From: Brassica napus
Taxonomy: Eukaryota > Streptophyta > Magnoliopsida > Brassicales > Brassicaceae
NCBI RefSeq assembly: GCF_020379485.1
Contig: NW_026015087.1
Location: 1-64,000, forward strand
Direction of reading: 5' to 3'
DNA length: 64,000 nt
Shown here: positions 45,801 through 55,900 of the stretch, one piece after another
How the letters are laid out: the number at the start of each line of letters is the position of its first letter
Position numbering within the stretch: position 1 is the first letter of the stretch
The notes under the pieces: model-generated
What the model was told of the DNA's origin: nothing
What the model saw: only the letters and a program-made list of their open reading frames with translations
The model's database searches: none
Translations under genes and position numbers: made by a program

Positions 45801-47552
45801 ACTTATGACAAAGAACTCTACGCCTTGGTGAGAGCTCTACAGACTTGGCAGCATTATCTCTGGCCAAAGGAGTTTGTCATTCACACCGACCATGAATCTC
45901 TCAAGTATCTCAAAGGACAAAGTAAGCTCAGCAAGAGACATGCTAGATGGGTAGAATTCATTGAAACCTTCCCGTATGTGATCAAATACAAACAAGGTAA
46001 GGAGAATATAGTTGCTGATGCACTATCCCGAAGGTATGTCCTCTTAACTACTCTTGATGCTAAGTTGCTAGGCTTTGAGCAGATTAAAGAAATGTATGAA
46101 TCTGATCCTGACTTTCAAGAAGCTTATAAATCATGTGCTAAGTATGCTTCAGGACATTATTTTAGGCATGATGGATTCTTATTCTATGACAATCGTTTAT
46201 GTGTGCCTAATTGCTCTTTAAGAGATCTATTTGTCAGGGAATCCCATGGAGGAAGCTTGATGGGTCATTTTGGTATAGCAAAAACCCTTAAAGTTTTGCA
46301 GGATCACTTCTATTGGCCGCATATGAAAAGAGATGTGGAGAGAATCTGTGGAAGGTGCACAACTTGCAAGCTTGCAAAGTCTAAGGTTCAACCTCACGGT
46401 TTGTATACTCCTTTGCCTATTCCTACTCATCCTTGGAATGATATATCTATGGACTTTGTTATGGGTTTGCCTAGAACTAGGACTGGAAAGGATTCTATCT
46501 TTGTGGTTGTTGATAGATTCTCTAAAATGGCACATTTCATAGCTTGCAATAAGACTGATGATGCATTACATGTAGCTAATTTGTTCTTTAAAGAAGTGGT
46601 ACGTTTGCATGGGATGCCTAGGACTATAGTTTCAGATAGAGATACTAAATTCCTTAGCTACTTTTGGAAAACATTGTGGTCTAAACTAGGAACTAAGCTA
46701 TTGTTTTCTACTACTTGTCATCCACAAACTGATGGGCAAACTGAAGTAGTTAATAGAACCTTAGGTACTCTCCTGCGTGCATTCATTAAAAAGAACTTGA
46801 AATCATGGGAAGATTATTTACCTCATTGTGAATTTGCATACAATCATGCTATGCATTCTGCTTCTAAGTTTTCTCCGTTTGAAATTGTTTATGGGTTCAA
46901 TCCCATCTCACCTTTGGATCTAATACCTTTACCTGAGTGTGAAAGGGTTAGTATGGATGGGAAAAAGAAAGCTGAGATGGTTCAGCAGATTCATGAGCAA
47001 GCTAAGCGCAATCTAGAAGAGAAAACTAAGCAATACGCCAAACAAGCCAACAAGGGAAGGCGTGAGATGATCTTTGAAGTTGGAGATCAAGTATGGGTTC
47101 ACTTGAGGAAAGAAAGGTTTCCAAAAGAGAGGAAGTCTAAGCTAATGCCGAGGATTGATGGCCCTTTTGAAGTCACCAAGAGGATCAATGACAATGCCTA
47201 CAAACTTGATCTGCAAGGTAAGTACGACATAAGTGATAGCTTCAATGTTACTGACTTGATCCCTTTTGTTGCAGATGAGCCAGATTTGAGGTCAAATCCT
47301 TTTCAAGAGGGAGGGGATGATGTGATCATGGACCAACTATCTAATGGAGATGATGAGGATCTGGATAAGCCGACTGATGGAGATGTTCTAGCCTTGCCTA
47401 AAGGACCTATGACTCGATCAAGATCAAGGAAGCTCACGCAAGTTATTGGAGGATTGGTTAAGAGGTCATGGAAGCAAGAGGAATGTCTTGGTAGAAGCTT
47501 GATCAACCAAGACACACTTATCACCATTCAAGCAACTTCACCATCAAGCTGA
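42819..47552 (+). CDS. R8 Gag-Pol polyprotein (Ty3/Gypsy)
   Basis: 1577 aa, ATG in ACCAATGGGG, no internal stop, and the translation looks identical to R7. Zinc knuckle C355/C358/H363/C368, protease Asp448, RT YFDD (815-816), RNase H after that, and integrase zinc site GHFGIAKTL...CGRCTTC near 1148-1185 with D1212, D1273 and E1309. The polypurine tract and the 3' LTR begin inside the gene, so about the last 77 residues (including [11 protein letters not shown]) are LTR-encoded. In CRM elements such C-terminal extensions of integrase are linked to centromere targeting; that role here is inferred. All catalytic residues are present, so the copy may be functional. Confidence 0.95.
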   Translation: MGKESEEEAELVRKNKMLRDQMTEQMNQTMISTMADMLKASMKELREEMRQELRQATGQGHSNESRRNRPTPVRQEHAGSQETDNYYSRNRTEHNPTERSSSSSELSRGRSRREHDGRGSRKDKLSGLKLKIPPFHGKVDPDAYLEWEKKIELVFNCQHYSNAQRIKIAATEFYDYALSWWDQLVTTRRLNQENPVDSWHEMKSLMRKRFVPSHYHRDLHQKLRRLTQGTRTVEEYYQDMELLMLRASILEDREATMARFLGGLNREIQDNVEMQHYVEIEEMLHKAILVEQQLKRKGNSRSYGSSKFHHSKEEKTSYLKDSKPQQKEETKPSSIYSKDKGKAEITSSRTRDVKCFKCQGRGHYANECTNKKVMILLENGEYESEEEKFGSDHEESEEESEVEPVKGRLLVTRRLLNVQAKNGEFEQRENLFYTRCMVQGKVCSLIIDGGSCVNVASETMVKKLGLKIQKHPRPYRLQWLNEEGEMKVSTQVLVPIAIGRYEDEVLCDVLPMEASHILLGRPWQYDRRVNHDGFTNKHSFEFNGKKTVLVPLSPKEVHEDQIQLQKKKAKEIDLKPDHDKHHSLYAKQGDIKRILYSQNSIILLMFKETLLTITDHTPDHPSELVSLLQEYADVFPEDSPIGLPPVRGIEHQIDFVPGSTLPNRPAYRTNPVETKELQKQVEELMEKGHIRESLSPCAVPVLLVPKKDGSWRMCVDCRAINNITVKYRHPIPRLDDMLDELHGSCIFSKIDLKSGYHQIRMKEGDEWKTAFKTKHGLYEWLVMPFGLTNAPSTFMRLMNHILRSFIGIFVVVYFDDILVYSKCLEDHIEHLRAVLDVLRKEKLYANLKKCTFCTDNLVFLGFVVSADGVKVDQEKIKAIQEWPSPTTVGEVRSFHGLAGFYRRFVKDFSTLAAPLTEIIKKDVGFKWGEAQEAAFQLLKEKLTQSPLLILPDFSKTFEIECDASGIGIGAVLMQDKRPIAYFSEKLSGATLNYATYDKELYALVRALQTWQHYLWPKEFVIHTDHESLKYLKGQSKLSKRHARWVEFIETFPYVIKYKQGKENIVADALSRRYVLLTTLDAKLLGFEQIKEMYESDPDFQEAYKSCAKYASGHYFRHDGFLFYDNRLCVPNCSLRDLFVRESHGGSLMGHFGIAKTLKVLQDHFYWPHMKRDVERICGRCTTCKLAKSKVQPHGLYTPLPIPTHPWNDISMDFVMGLPRTRTGKDSIFVVVDRFSKMAHFIACNKTDDALHVANLFFKEVVRLHGMPRTIVSDRDTKFLSYFWKTLWSKLGTKLLFSTTCHPQTDGQTEVVNRTLGTLLRAFIKKNLKSWEDYLPHCEFAYNHAMHSASKFSPFEIVYGFNPISPLDLIPLPECERVSMDGKKKAEMVQQIHEQAKRNLEEKTKQYAKQANKGRREMIFEVGDQVWVHLRKERFPKERKSKLMPRIDGPFEVTKRINDNAYKLDLQGKYDISDSFNVTDLIPFVADEPDLRSNPFQEGGDDVIMDQLSNGDDEDLDKPTDGDVLALPKGPMTRSRSRKLTQVIGGLVKRSWKQEECLGRSLINQDTLITIQATSPSS
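47305..47317 (+). other. R8 polypurine tract, inside gag-pol
   Basis: AAGAGGGAGGGGA ends one base before the 3' LTR. It encodes part of the polyprotein as well as priming plus-strand DNA. The R7 equivalent is at 33724-33736. Confidence 0.82.
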
Positions 47553-48629
47553 TCATCAACTAAGCAAGCAAACTATGTGTGCTCTTTTTCCCTATCTTTG
47601 GTTTTGTCCCAATGGGTTTTCCAAAGATAGGTTTTTAACGAGGCCATAGATTTGCTTCTCAAAACTCTTAGTTGATGATCTCGATCCAACCTTATCCCGG
47701 ATCAACCTTATGTTATAATAAGTCTTTCATTTCATGTTTTATTTTCAAACTTGTCATTTGTTTCTATTTTCAAGAGAGCGTGTGCCTTTACTCTCTTGAT
47801 AGTTTTCGAGAAGCTTGGAGTCTGTTCCAACTTCTCTTATATAAGTGTACTTCGAACCCCTTATCAAAAATCAATTATCTTTTACTAAAGGACCTATGAC
47901 TCGATCAAGATCAAGGAAGCTCACGCAAGTTATTGGAGGATTGGTTAAGAGGTCATGGAAGCAAGAGGAATGTCTTGGTAGAAGCTTGATCAACCAAGAC
48001 ACACTTATCACCATTCAAGCAACTTCACCATCAAGCTGATCATCAACTAAGCAAGCAAACTATGTGTGCTCTTTTTCCCTATCTTTGGTTTTGTCCCAAT
48101 GGGTTTTCCAAAGATAGGTTTTTAACGAGGCCATAGATTTGCTTCTCAAAACTCTTAGTTGATGATCTCGATCCAACCTTATCCCGGATCAACCTTATGT
48201 TATAATAAGTCTTTCATTTCATGTTTTATTTTCAAACTTGTCATTTGTTTCTATTTTCAAGAGAGCGTGTGCCTTTACTCTCTTGATAGTTTTCGAGAAG
48301 CTTGGAGTCTGTTCCAACTTCTCTTATATAAGTGTACTTCGAACCCCTTATCAAAAATCAATTATCTTTTATCATAAACCTTTTCTTTGTTCTCTCTACT
48401 GCTTGTCCGCGAGTTGTTGAGTGTTCTTGTTGGTGTGTAGTATCCAACAACCCAAGAGTGTCTATCTCGGTGTGTCATATCCGATCTAGTCACTTAGGAG
48501 TATCAAGGAGCCTTTCCGCAGCCTCTTGTGTCACCAATCGATCCACAACCTTGTAGAGCTTGAGTCTTTGATTCGTTCTAGCAAGGATCTATCCCATACT
48601 ATCCAGAGAAGCAATCTAGGGACGTATTA
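47318..48629 (+). repeat. R8 3' LTR, enlarged
   Basis: 1312 bp: the 825-bp LTR plus one extra 487-bp copy of its middle. It holds the gag-pol end, two stem-loops (47591-47631 and 48078-48118) and two TATATAAG boxes. Confidence 0.92.
47398..48371 (+). repeat. 487-bp tandem duplication in R8 3' LTR
   Basis: Copy one is 47398-47884 and copy two is 47885-48371. CTAAAGG at the start of both gives a 3-base CTA microhomology at the join. Both copies read TACTTCGAAC where the 5' LTR reads TACTTTGAAC, so the substitution preceded the duplication. Confidence 0.92.
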
Positions 48630-49102
48630 GAATATGATAAACTCGTGTTAATCATTAATCAAGGCAGAGTTTACAATATATAGCAAAGGAAAGACTAGGG
48701 TTTCAGCATAAGAGATAAGGCAAAGCATGTGTAGTCAAAGCTAAAGGGAGCGGATGGTTTGAACTAGCCAATGGAGTGCTTCACACACTTTCAGCATATT
48801 CCAAGATGCTGATCACTTTACAGCTATGCCAGCCTGTCTTATCCGCGTCTCCTTTCTTCCCTTAAACGGTCACAAGCCTCCTTAACACTCAAGGTAACTC
48901 TCCAAAGTAACTTGGGTAAGGATGGTAAGTTTTGGTTGATGATGGGTCGACCCGAGAAGGTACGGCCTGTACGGCCAGTACGGTCAGTACGGATTGTACG
49001 GACTGGTCGACCTCATACCTCATCCTTTCCTTAACACATCCTTCTCATAATGCTTCCTTCTACCCCATCACTTCCCTTGCTTATACTCAACTCATTTCAA
49101 CA
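48630..49102 (-). repeat. R6 5' LTR, distal fragment
   Basis: Begins with the right R8 TSD copy GAATA and ends at the LTR terminus CATTTCAACA (TGTTGAAATG on the minus strand). The R6 TSD copy GTTCT (49103-49107) follows. Confidence 0.92.
48960..49001 (-). promoter_or_regulatory. Phased CCGTAC array in R6 5' LTR
   Basis: Five GTACGG hexamers start at 48960, 48969, 48978, 48987 and 48996, an exact 9-bp period, all intact. They lie in the upstream (U3) part of the R6 LTR. SBP/SPL binding is inferred from the GTAC core. Confidence 0.5.
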
Positions 49103-49107
49103 GTTCT

Positions 49108-49212
49108 GGGTAGTCTTTCTGAGTTCTATTGGTTGTTTGAAGCTGCTAGTGTTCGCTCAAGACAGTTACCTCAAGAGAAAGTTATTGAAGTCTAAAGGGT
49201 TCTACATTCAAC
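49108..49212 (+). other. R5 leader, second half
   Basis: Untranslated leader of R5 between the R6 right TSD and the gag ATG at 49213. No other signal is seen. Confidence 0.85.
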
Positions 49213-52200
49213 ATGGAGAGTGGGATGAACATGAACATGAAGGTGGCGGTTTGTTTCAAGGGAAACAACTACTTGGTGTGGTCTCGGATGGTGAGAACCA
49301 CAGTGGGAAGCAAGGGGCTTTGGAAGCACATCACGCCAGGAGAAGCTCCAAAGCTCATTACTCAAGGAGAGGCTGAAGATGAAGCGGCAAGCAAGGCAGA
49401 AGAGAAGTGGCATCAAGAGGACATGTTGGTGATGTCTGTGCTTCATGCGTCCCTTGAGCCGGCCATTCTGGATGCATACAGCTACTGTGAGTCTGCTAAA
49501 GAGCTGTGGGAAACCTTGAAGAAGGTGTATGGCAACACTTCAAACCTAAGCCGACTGTTCGAAGTGAAGCAAGCCATCAACAACCTTGTACAAGAAGACA
49601 TGGAGTTCACCAAGCATCTAGGGAGATTCAGGAGTCTCTGGTCCGAGATGGAGATGCTTAGGCCAAGCACAACGGATGCTGATGAGCTTAACAAGAGGAG
49701 AGAGCAAGACAAGGTCTTTGGGCTACTCCTCACGCTGAACCCGGCTTACAACGGTCTCATCCAGCACCTGCTGAGGGTGGACAATCTACCTGACCTTGAG
49801 GATGTGTGTGCACGGATTCAGAAGGAGCAAGGCTCCATTGGGCTGTTTGCAAAGAAAGGAGACCTTTCCCTTGCAAGCCAAGCAACTCAAGAGGAGGGGA
49901 GTGAAGCTCCGCAAGCAAACAAGGCTGCTGCGCATGGGAAGTTTGAGGAGAGGAGGTTCAATGGGAACTGTGATCACTGCAAGAAGCATGGCCACAAGAA
50001 GAGCCAATGCTGGATCCTTCACCCACACCTCAAGCCGGCAAAGTTCATGAAGGACCGTGAAGCAAGGGCTAATGCATCAGATGGAACGGGTGGAGCTGGT
50101 ACAAGCAAAGGAAAGGAGATAGATGGGCGTGAGGCAGGGGATGGGAAGTCTCTTGTTGCCTACACCGGGGCACCAAGCAACCGTGGGAACAATGATCAAG
50201 AGTATCTAAGGAGATCCGACCTTGATGCTCTCATTAAGATGTTCAAGGAGAATGGTAACATCTTTGGGTATTCTTTTGGTGCTAGGGTGGTAGAGAACTA
50301 TGAGAATCTAACTAGAACTGATAGGATGCATGAGAGCTTGATAGAAATGGTAAATCAATCTAGGATTGCAAACTTTGCTAGAAATGATCATGCATTCAAA
50401 CCATCTAGTATCCTTGCGCATATTGCTAGTTCTCATGACATTAAGCCATTAGTGATTGATTCAGGTGCATCTCATCATATGATAAGTGATACTAGCTTGA
50501 TTAAAAACATTGTGCCAATGAATGGAAATGTAATGATTGCTAATGGAGATAAGATTCCTATTAGAGGAATAGGAAGTCTTAAACTGTTTGATAAGGAAAC
50601 TAAAGCTTTTTATATGCCTGAATTTACATCAAACTTGTTATCTGTTAAGAAGTGTGCTACTGATTTGCAATGCAATGTTATATTCAGTCCTAATGATGTT
50701 AAGTTTCAGGATATTAAAAGCAGCAAGATGATCGGAAAGGGAGTGACTAAAGGAGAGCTATATTTACTTGAAGATCTCACTCCTGTTTCTAGATATAGCT
50801 GCTCGTTTACTTCTGTTTCTAGTTCTGGTTTAAGTAAAAATGCATTGTGGCATGCTAGATTAGGACACCCTCATAATAAGGCTTTAAAACTGATGTTGCC
50901 AGGTGTTTCCTTTGAGAATAATGATTGTGAAGCTTGCATTTTAGGCAAGCATTGTAGAACTGTCTTTACCAAGTCTACTACTGTTTATGAAAAATGTTTT
51001 GATCTTATTCATTCTGATGTTTGGACTGCACCCTGCCTATCTAGAGAAAACCATAAGTATTATGTAACTTTCATTGATGAAAAATCCAAATACACCTGGT
51101 TAACCTTAATTCCAACCAAAGATAGGGTACTTGATGCATTTAAAAACTTTCAATCCTATGTGACTAACCATTACAATGCCAAGATAAAGATTTTCAGGTC
51201 AGATAATGGAGGAGAGTACACGGGACAAGCATTCAAACTACACCTATCTCAGCATGGAATCCTTCATCAGACAAGCTGTCCCTATACCCCACAACAGAAT
51301 GGTGTGGCTGAGAGGAAGAACAGGCATTTGATGGAAGTAGCAAGGTCCATGATGTTTCAATCCAACGTGCCTAAGAAGTTTTGGAGTGATGCAGTTGCTA
51401 CGGCTTGTTATCTCATCAACAGGACACCAACTCTGATTCTTCAAGGACAATTACCATTTGAGGTACTGAATCAGTACAAGCCCTCTCTAGAGCATATGAA
51501 GATCTTTGGATGTTTGTGTTTTGTGATGGTGCCTGGAGAGATAAGAAACAAGCTAGAGGCTAAGAGTTCAAAGGCAATGTTTATTGGATATTCATCAAGT
51601 CAGAAAGGATACAAATGCTATGATCCTAACACACGGAGAGTGTTAGTATCTAGAGAAGTGAAGTTTGTTGAAGAAAAAGGATACTATGAGGAACAAATTC
51701 AAGATGATTTGAAAGACCTCACTTCTGATAGAGCTGAAACCTTGAGGATTATCCTAGAGGGTCTCGGAATCAACATGAATCAAGGTGGGAGGAGCACTAC
51801 TCCAGTACCGGATCATCAGACTTCCAATCTTGAGCATGAGGGGGGGAATGAAACAAGAACTCAAAACCGTGAAGAGACAAGTAGAGAAGAGAGTTCTAGT
51901 TCTCATGATCAAGCTGTGGAATCAAATGATCAACAAGAAGAAGCTGAAGAGAGTCAGCTAAGGGAAGAAGGAGCTGAAGCAAGTCAGCTAGGAGAAGAAA
52001 GATCTGAACCAAGTGTGCTGCCACAAGAAGAAGAACAAGAGATGGCGCAAGAAGGGCCAGTGTTGAGAAGAAGTACAAGGCTGAGAAGGGATCCTTCCAG
52101 TTGGGTAAACACAAGAGTGTACTACAATGCCCAAGCTGTGAAGCATCCTACTCAGGCCCTGTGTTCTTTTGCTCAATATCCAGAAGCACATTGTGCATTC

Positions 52201-52358
52201 ATGGTAAACTTAGATGAGAATCACATTCCAAGAAGCTATGAAGAGGCAATGGAGGATAAGGAATGGAAGGAATCAGTAGGAGCTGAGGCAGGAGCTATGA
52301 TAAAGAATGATACATGGTATGAGAGTGAACTACCAAAAGGGAAGAAGGCAGTATCTAG
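49213..52358 (+). CDS. R5 Gag-Pol, Gag to early RT
   Basis: ATG at 49213 (MESGMNMNMKV). Gag has NNYLVWSRMVRTTVGSKGLW and a zinc knuckle (CDHCKKHGHKKSQC) from residue 253. Protease Asp416 (DSGASHHM). Integrase has the zinc site HARLGHPH...CEACILGKHC and catalytic D664 and E700, 35 residues apart. A Glu-rich linker and the RRSTRLRRDPSSWVNTRVYY segment lead into RT. R9 interrupts the RT start within VSS-RW. The open frame beyond 52358 is R9 LTR, not gene. The part is fully open and continues at 57807. Confidence 0.93.
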
Positions 52359-52843
52359 TATTGAGATGAAGACCAAGGAGGCTGAGACAGTAACTTTAGA
52401 GTTTTACTGTGGTAACTTTATTTTAACCACAGTAACTACTTGGGGAAGTTATCTGATGGGATGAGAAGGTAACTTAGTGAAGAGAAGAGAGGAAACTCGA
52501 CCAAAGAGGATAAGTGAGGTTAAGGAAGGATAAGGGATCACTTTGACAGCCTGTATGATGCTGGAAAGGAGAAGTTACCTTTATACTAGTGCAAGCATGT
52601 GAGAAAGCACAGCCAAGTGATTCAAAAGGAGTTCCAGCCTGTCCTTTGACTACACATGCTTAACCATTTCGAATTTCCTTGTTGCTCTCTCTATTAATAC
52701 TTGTAAACCTCATCAGTTATTAATTAATGGAGTTTTGAGTCTCTCTCTCTTTATTCTCTCACTAGAATCTCTTAATCTCTTTAATCTTTTCATCTGATTA
52801 TCCCTGATTGGTTGAATCATGCTCTAATACACAAAAGTGTATA
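52359..52843 (+). repeat. R9 5' LTR
   Basis: 485 bp, TATTGAGATG...GTGTATA. It has a 9-bp inverted repeat (TACTGTGGT at 52405-52413, ACCACAGTA at 52426-52434). The 3' end has a palindrome, ATACAC-AAAA-GTGTAT (52827-52842). Confidence 0.94.
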
Positions 52844-52859
52844 TGGTATCAGAGCCAGG
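52844..52859 (+). other. R9 primer binding site (tRNA-iMet)
   Basis: TGGTATCAGAGCCAGG, immediately after the 5' LTR. Confidence 0.92.
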
Positions 52860-52992
52860 TTGCTAAAAAGGGGAGAGTGTGATTTCGTTTTTCATAAAAT
52901 CTGGGTGTTCTTGAGTGTTCTTGAGGGTTCTTGAGTGTTCTTGGTGTTCTTGAGTTCTGGTCTTTATTATCTGAGTGGTGTGAGATATTCTG

Positions 52993-55900
52993 ATGGATTC
53001 AAACTATCTCAACATGGAAATGAAGCACAGATCTAGTACAACCATGGAGCTTGAAGAAGAGAGGGATGGCGATTGGTCAAGATGGGCAAAGAGAGCTTTG
53101 GAAAGCTGTGGGTTATGGAGTAGTCATGGAAAGGGGAAACCTTTCATGGAAATGGCTACTGAAGAAGGTCAGACAAGAGGTCTGAAGCTGGGAAATGAAG
53201 TTGTTCAAGGAGACACTACAAAGAGTGAGATTGAAGCAACTTTAGGCAAGTCCAAGCTTGTGAGAGTCGTTGAGGACAGAGGGGTGATCCGCGGCTTGAG
53301 ACAAGGAGAGGATGAGTGTTATCAGCTTGTGGGAAGGCTGAGAGAAGTATGGTCGGAGCTAGATGTGGTGAAGACACACACATCAAATCCGAGATGTTGT
53401 CAAGAAAGGAGGAAGCAAGATGTGATCTTCAGCTTCCTTATGGAAGAGGTATGTGAGCTTGTTAAATATACTTGTGATGTGTGGGAAATGAACAGGAAGC
53501 CAGAAAGATGGAAGGGAGGTACAAGCTGTAAGAGGGGAAGGTTGAGAAAACTTTCTAAGGAGTGGTTAATGAAGAGAAGGGCATGGAGAAAGGATAGCGA
53601 GTCTGAGCACTTAAGTGACAGGATGAGTGTAATCTTGAAGAGAATCAAGGATGTACTTCAGCAGATGGTTATAGGAGAGTGTTCATACTCAGCTTACATG
53701 GGAGAGACAGTAGGAGACAGTGCGGATATGAGAGGAATGGATACCAAGAGGGCAGATGAGTGTGTGACAAAGAAGGAATGGGATGAGTTGGTTAAGCATG
53801 TGTATGCTTTGGCTACGACCCGGAGTCTGGGTGCTCCTGCCAAAGCATCCACATCTAAACCCATCATCATTGACTCTGGAGCAACACACCACATGATCAG
53901 TGACAAGAGACTAATCAGTGAGGTTAAAGCAGCAACAGGGAGTGTCATGATAGCCAATGGTACCAGGATCCCAATAGAAGGAGTGGGAAACCTCAAGCTG
54001 TTTGAGAAGAACTCCACTGCCTTCTACCTACCTCAGTTTACATCCAATCTAATCTCAGTTAAGAAGGCTACAGTTGATCTGGATTGTCAAGTGGTTTTCA
54101 GACCAAATGAAGTTGAGTTCCAGGATTTGAAGACTGGAAGGGTTATTGGCAGAGGAGACAGCAAGCATCAGCTCTATCATCTCCAAACAACTGAGGCGCC
54201 TAGTCCTGTGGAGTCTGTGTGTTTAAGCAGCACAACGGATAGGTGTGATAATCTCACATGGCATGCAAGGCTGGGACATCCTCATGCCAAGGCAATTGAA
54301 CTGATTCTACCAAGTATGGCGTTCAATCACTTGGAGTGTGAAGCTTGTATACTTGGAAAGCACTGTAGGACTGTCTTCCCAACATCAGAAACCAGATATG
54401 AGAATTGCTTTGATCTGGTGCATTCAGACGTGTGGACAGCTCCCTGTATGTCTAGAGACAGCCATAAGTACTTTGTGACTTTCATTGATGAGAAGTCCAA
54501 GTACACATGGATCACCATGATTCCCTCCAAAGACAGAGTCCTAGAAGCCTTCATGAACTTCCAAGCATATGTTACTAATCAGTACAATGCCACTGTGAGG
54601 ATTCTGAGGTCTGATAATGGAGGAGAATACACTAGCAATGCTTTCAAGAGTCATCTTGCAAAGCATGGGATTGTGCAACAAACTAGCTGTCCTTACACAC
54701 CACAACAAAATGGGGTGGCTGAGAGGAAGAACAGACATTTGATGGAGGTTGCGAGATCAATCATGTTCCACATGAATGTCCCTAAGAGGTTTTGGAGTGA
54801 TGCTGTTCAGACTGCTTGCTATCTCATCAATAGAGTGCCAACCCGTGTCTTGAAGAAACTGTCTCCCTTTGAAGTATTGAACAAGGCCAAGCCACACATT
54901 GATCATTTGAGAGTCTTTGGGTGCTTATGTTATGTGATGATTCCCGGAGAAAGAAGGAACAAGCTAGAAGCAAAGAGTACTAAAGCTATGTTCATTGGGT
55001 ACTCAATCACTCAGAAAGGCTACAAATGTTATGATCCAATAACTAGGAGGGTTATGGTATCTAGAGAAGTGAAGTTTGTTGAGTCTAAAGGGTATTATGA
55101 GGAGAAGAAATGGGAAGACCTAGAGGATCTGTCCCGAGCTCCATCAGAGAAGGCAACAACATTGAGAGTGTTGTTGGAGAGGCTAGGGATAGGATTATCC
55201 CAAGATCAGGAACCAGGAAGAACCGGACCTTCTAATCAAACTGGAGAAGCTGGAGGAACAACCCCTCTTGATCATGAGAGGGGGAATGGATCTGAATCAG
55301 GGGAGCAGGAGCATAACCAAGAGGATTCAGGTCAGCATGATCAGGAGGAGACACAGGAAGTAGAGAGTGAAGCTCAGTCAGGTGGAAATGAGCAGGGAGA
55401 ACCTACTGGTTTAAGAGAGGAAGCACAAGAGAATGTTCAGGCTGAAGAACAGGTTGAGACCTTGCGGAGGAGCACAAGGATAAGGAGGGATCCTTCCAAC
55501 TGGGTAAACACGAGAGTGTACTACAATGCCCAGGCTGTGGAGCATCCCTCTCAAGCCGTGTGTTCCTTTGCAGAGTTTCCAGAAGAGCACATGGTGTTTA
55601 TGTGTAACTTGGATGAGAATGAGATACCAAGATCTTATGAAGAAGCTATGAAGCACAAGGTTTGGAGAGATTCAGTAGGAGATGAAAGGGATGCAATGAT
55701 CAGGAATGATACTTGGTATGAGAGTGAGTTACCTAAAGGGAAGAAGGCAGTTTCAAGCAGATGGATCTTCACCATCAAGTACCTTGCAAATGGGGAGATA
55801 GATAGGCGCAAGACTAGGCTGGTTGCAAGAGGATTTACACAGACTTATGGGGAAGATTACATTGATACTTTTGCACCAGTGGCCAAGCTTCACACAATTC

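Larger units (their letters stand above)
41440..48629 (+). mobile_element. R8: intact Ty3/Gypsy (CRM-like) in the R6 LTR
   Basis: Plus-strand element of 7190 bp with TSD GAATA (41435-41439 and 48630-48634). The 5' LTR is 825 bp; the 3' LTR is 1312 bp because of a 487-bp tandem duplication. Gag-Pol is intact and the same as in R7. R7 and R8 stand head to head with 1.8 kb between them, so their 5' LTR promoters point away from each other. Confidence 0.94.
29289..49102 (-). mobile_element. R6: Ty1/Copia nested in R5, split by R7 and R8
   Basis: Minus-strand Copia with TSD GTTCT (29284-29288 and 49103-49107). Removing R7, R8 and one TSD copy each gives 5908 bp with two 578-bp LTRs and an uninterrupted 1502-codon gag-pol. 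At least one LTR difference is visible (GTACTG at 29751 against GTACGG at 48987), so the element is young. LTR ends are TG...TA. Confidence 0.95.

Noticed and set aside
42819..47552. Chromodomain at the end of the Gypsy integrase
   Set aside because: The C-terminus lacks the aromatic cage pattern and ends with a basic [11 protein letters not shown] segment and Ser-rich tail.
32897..48629. Misassembly explaining the inverted R7/R8 pair
   Set aside because: Each copy has its own exact TSD (ACAAT, GAATA) and the R6 LTR length is restored exactly on removal. A computational artefact would not give this, though long-read confirmation is still worthwhile.
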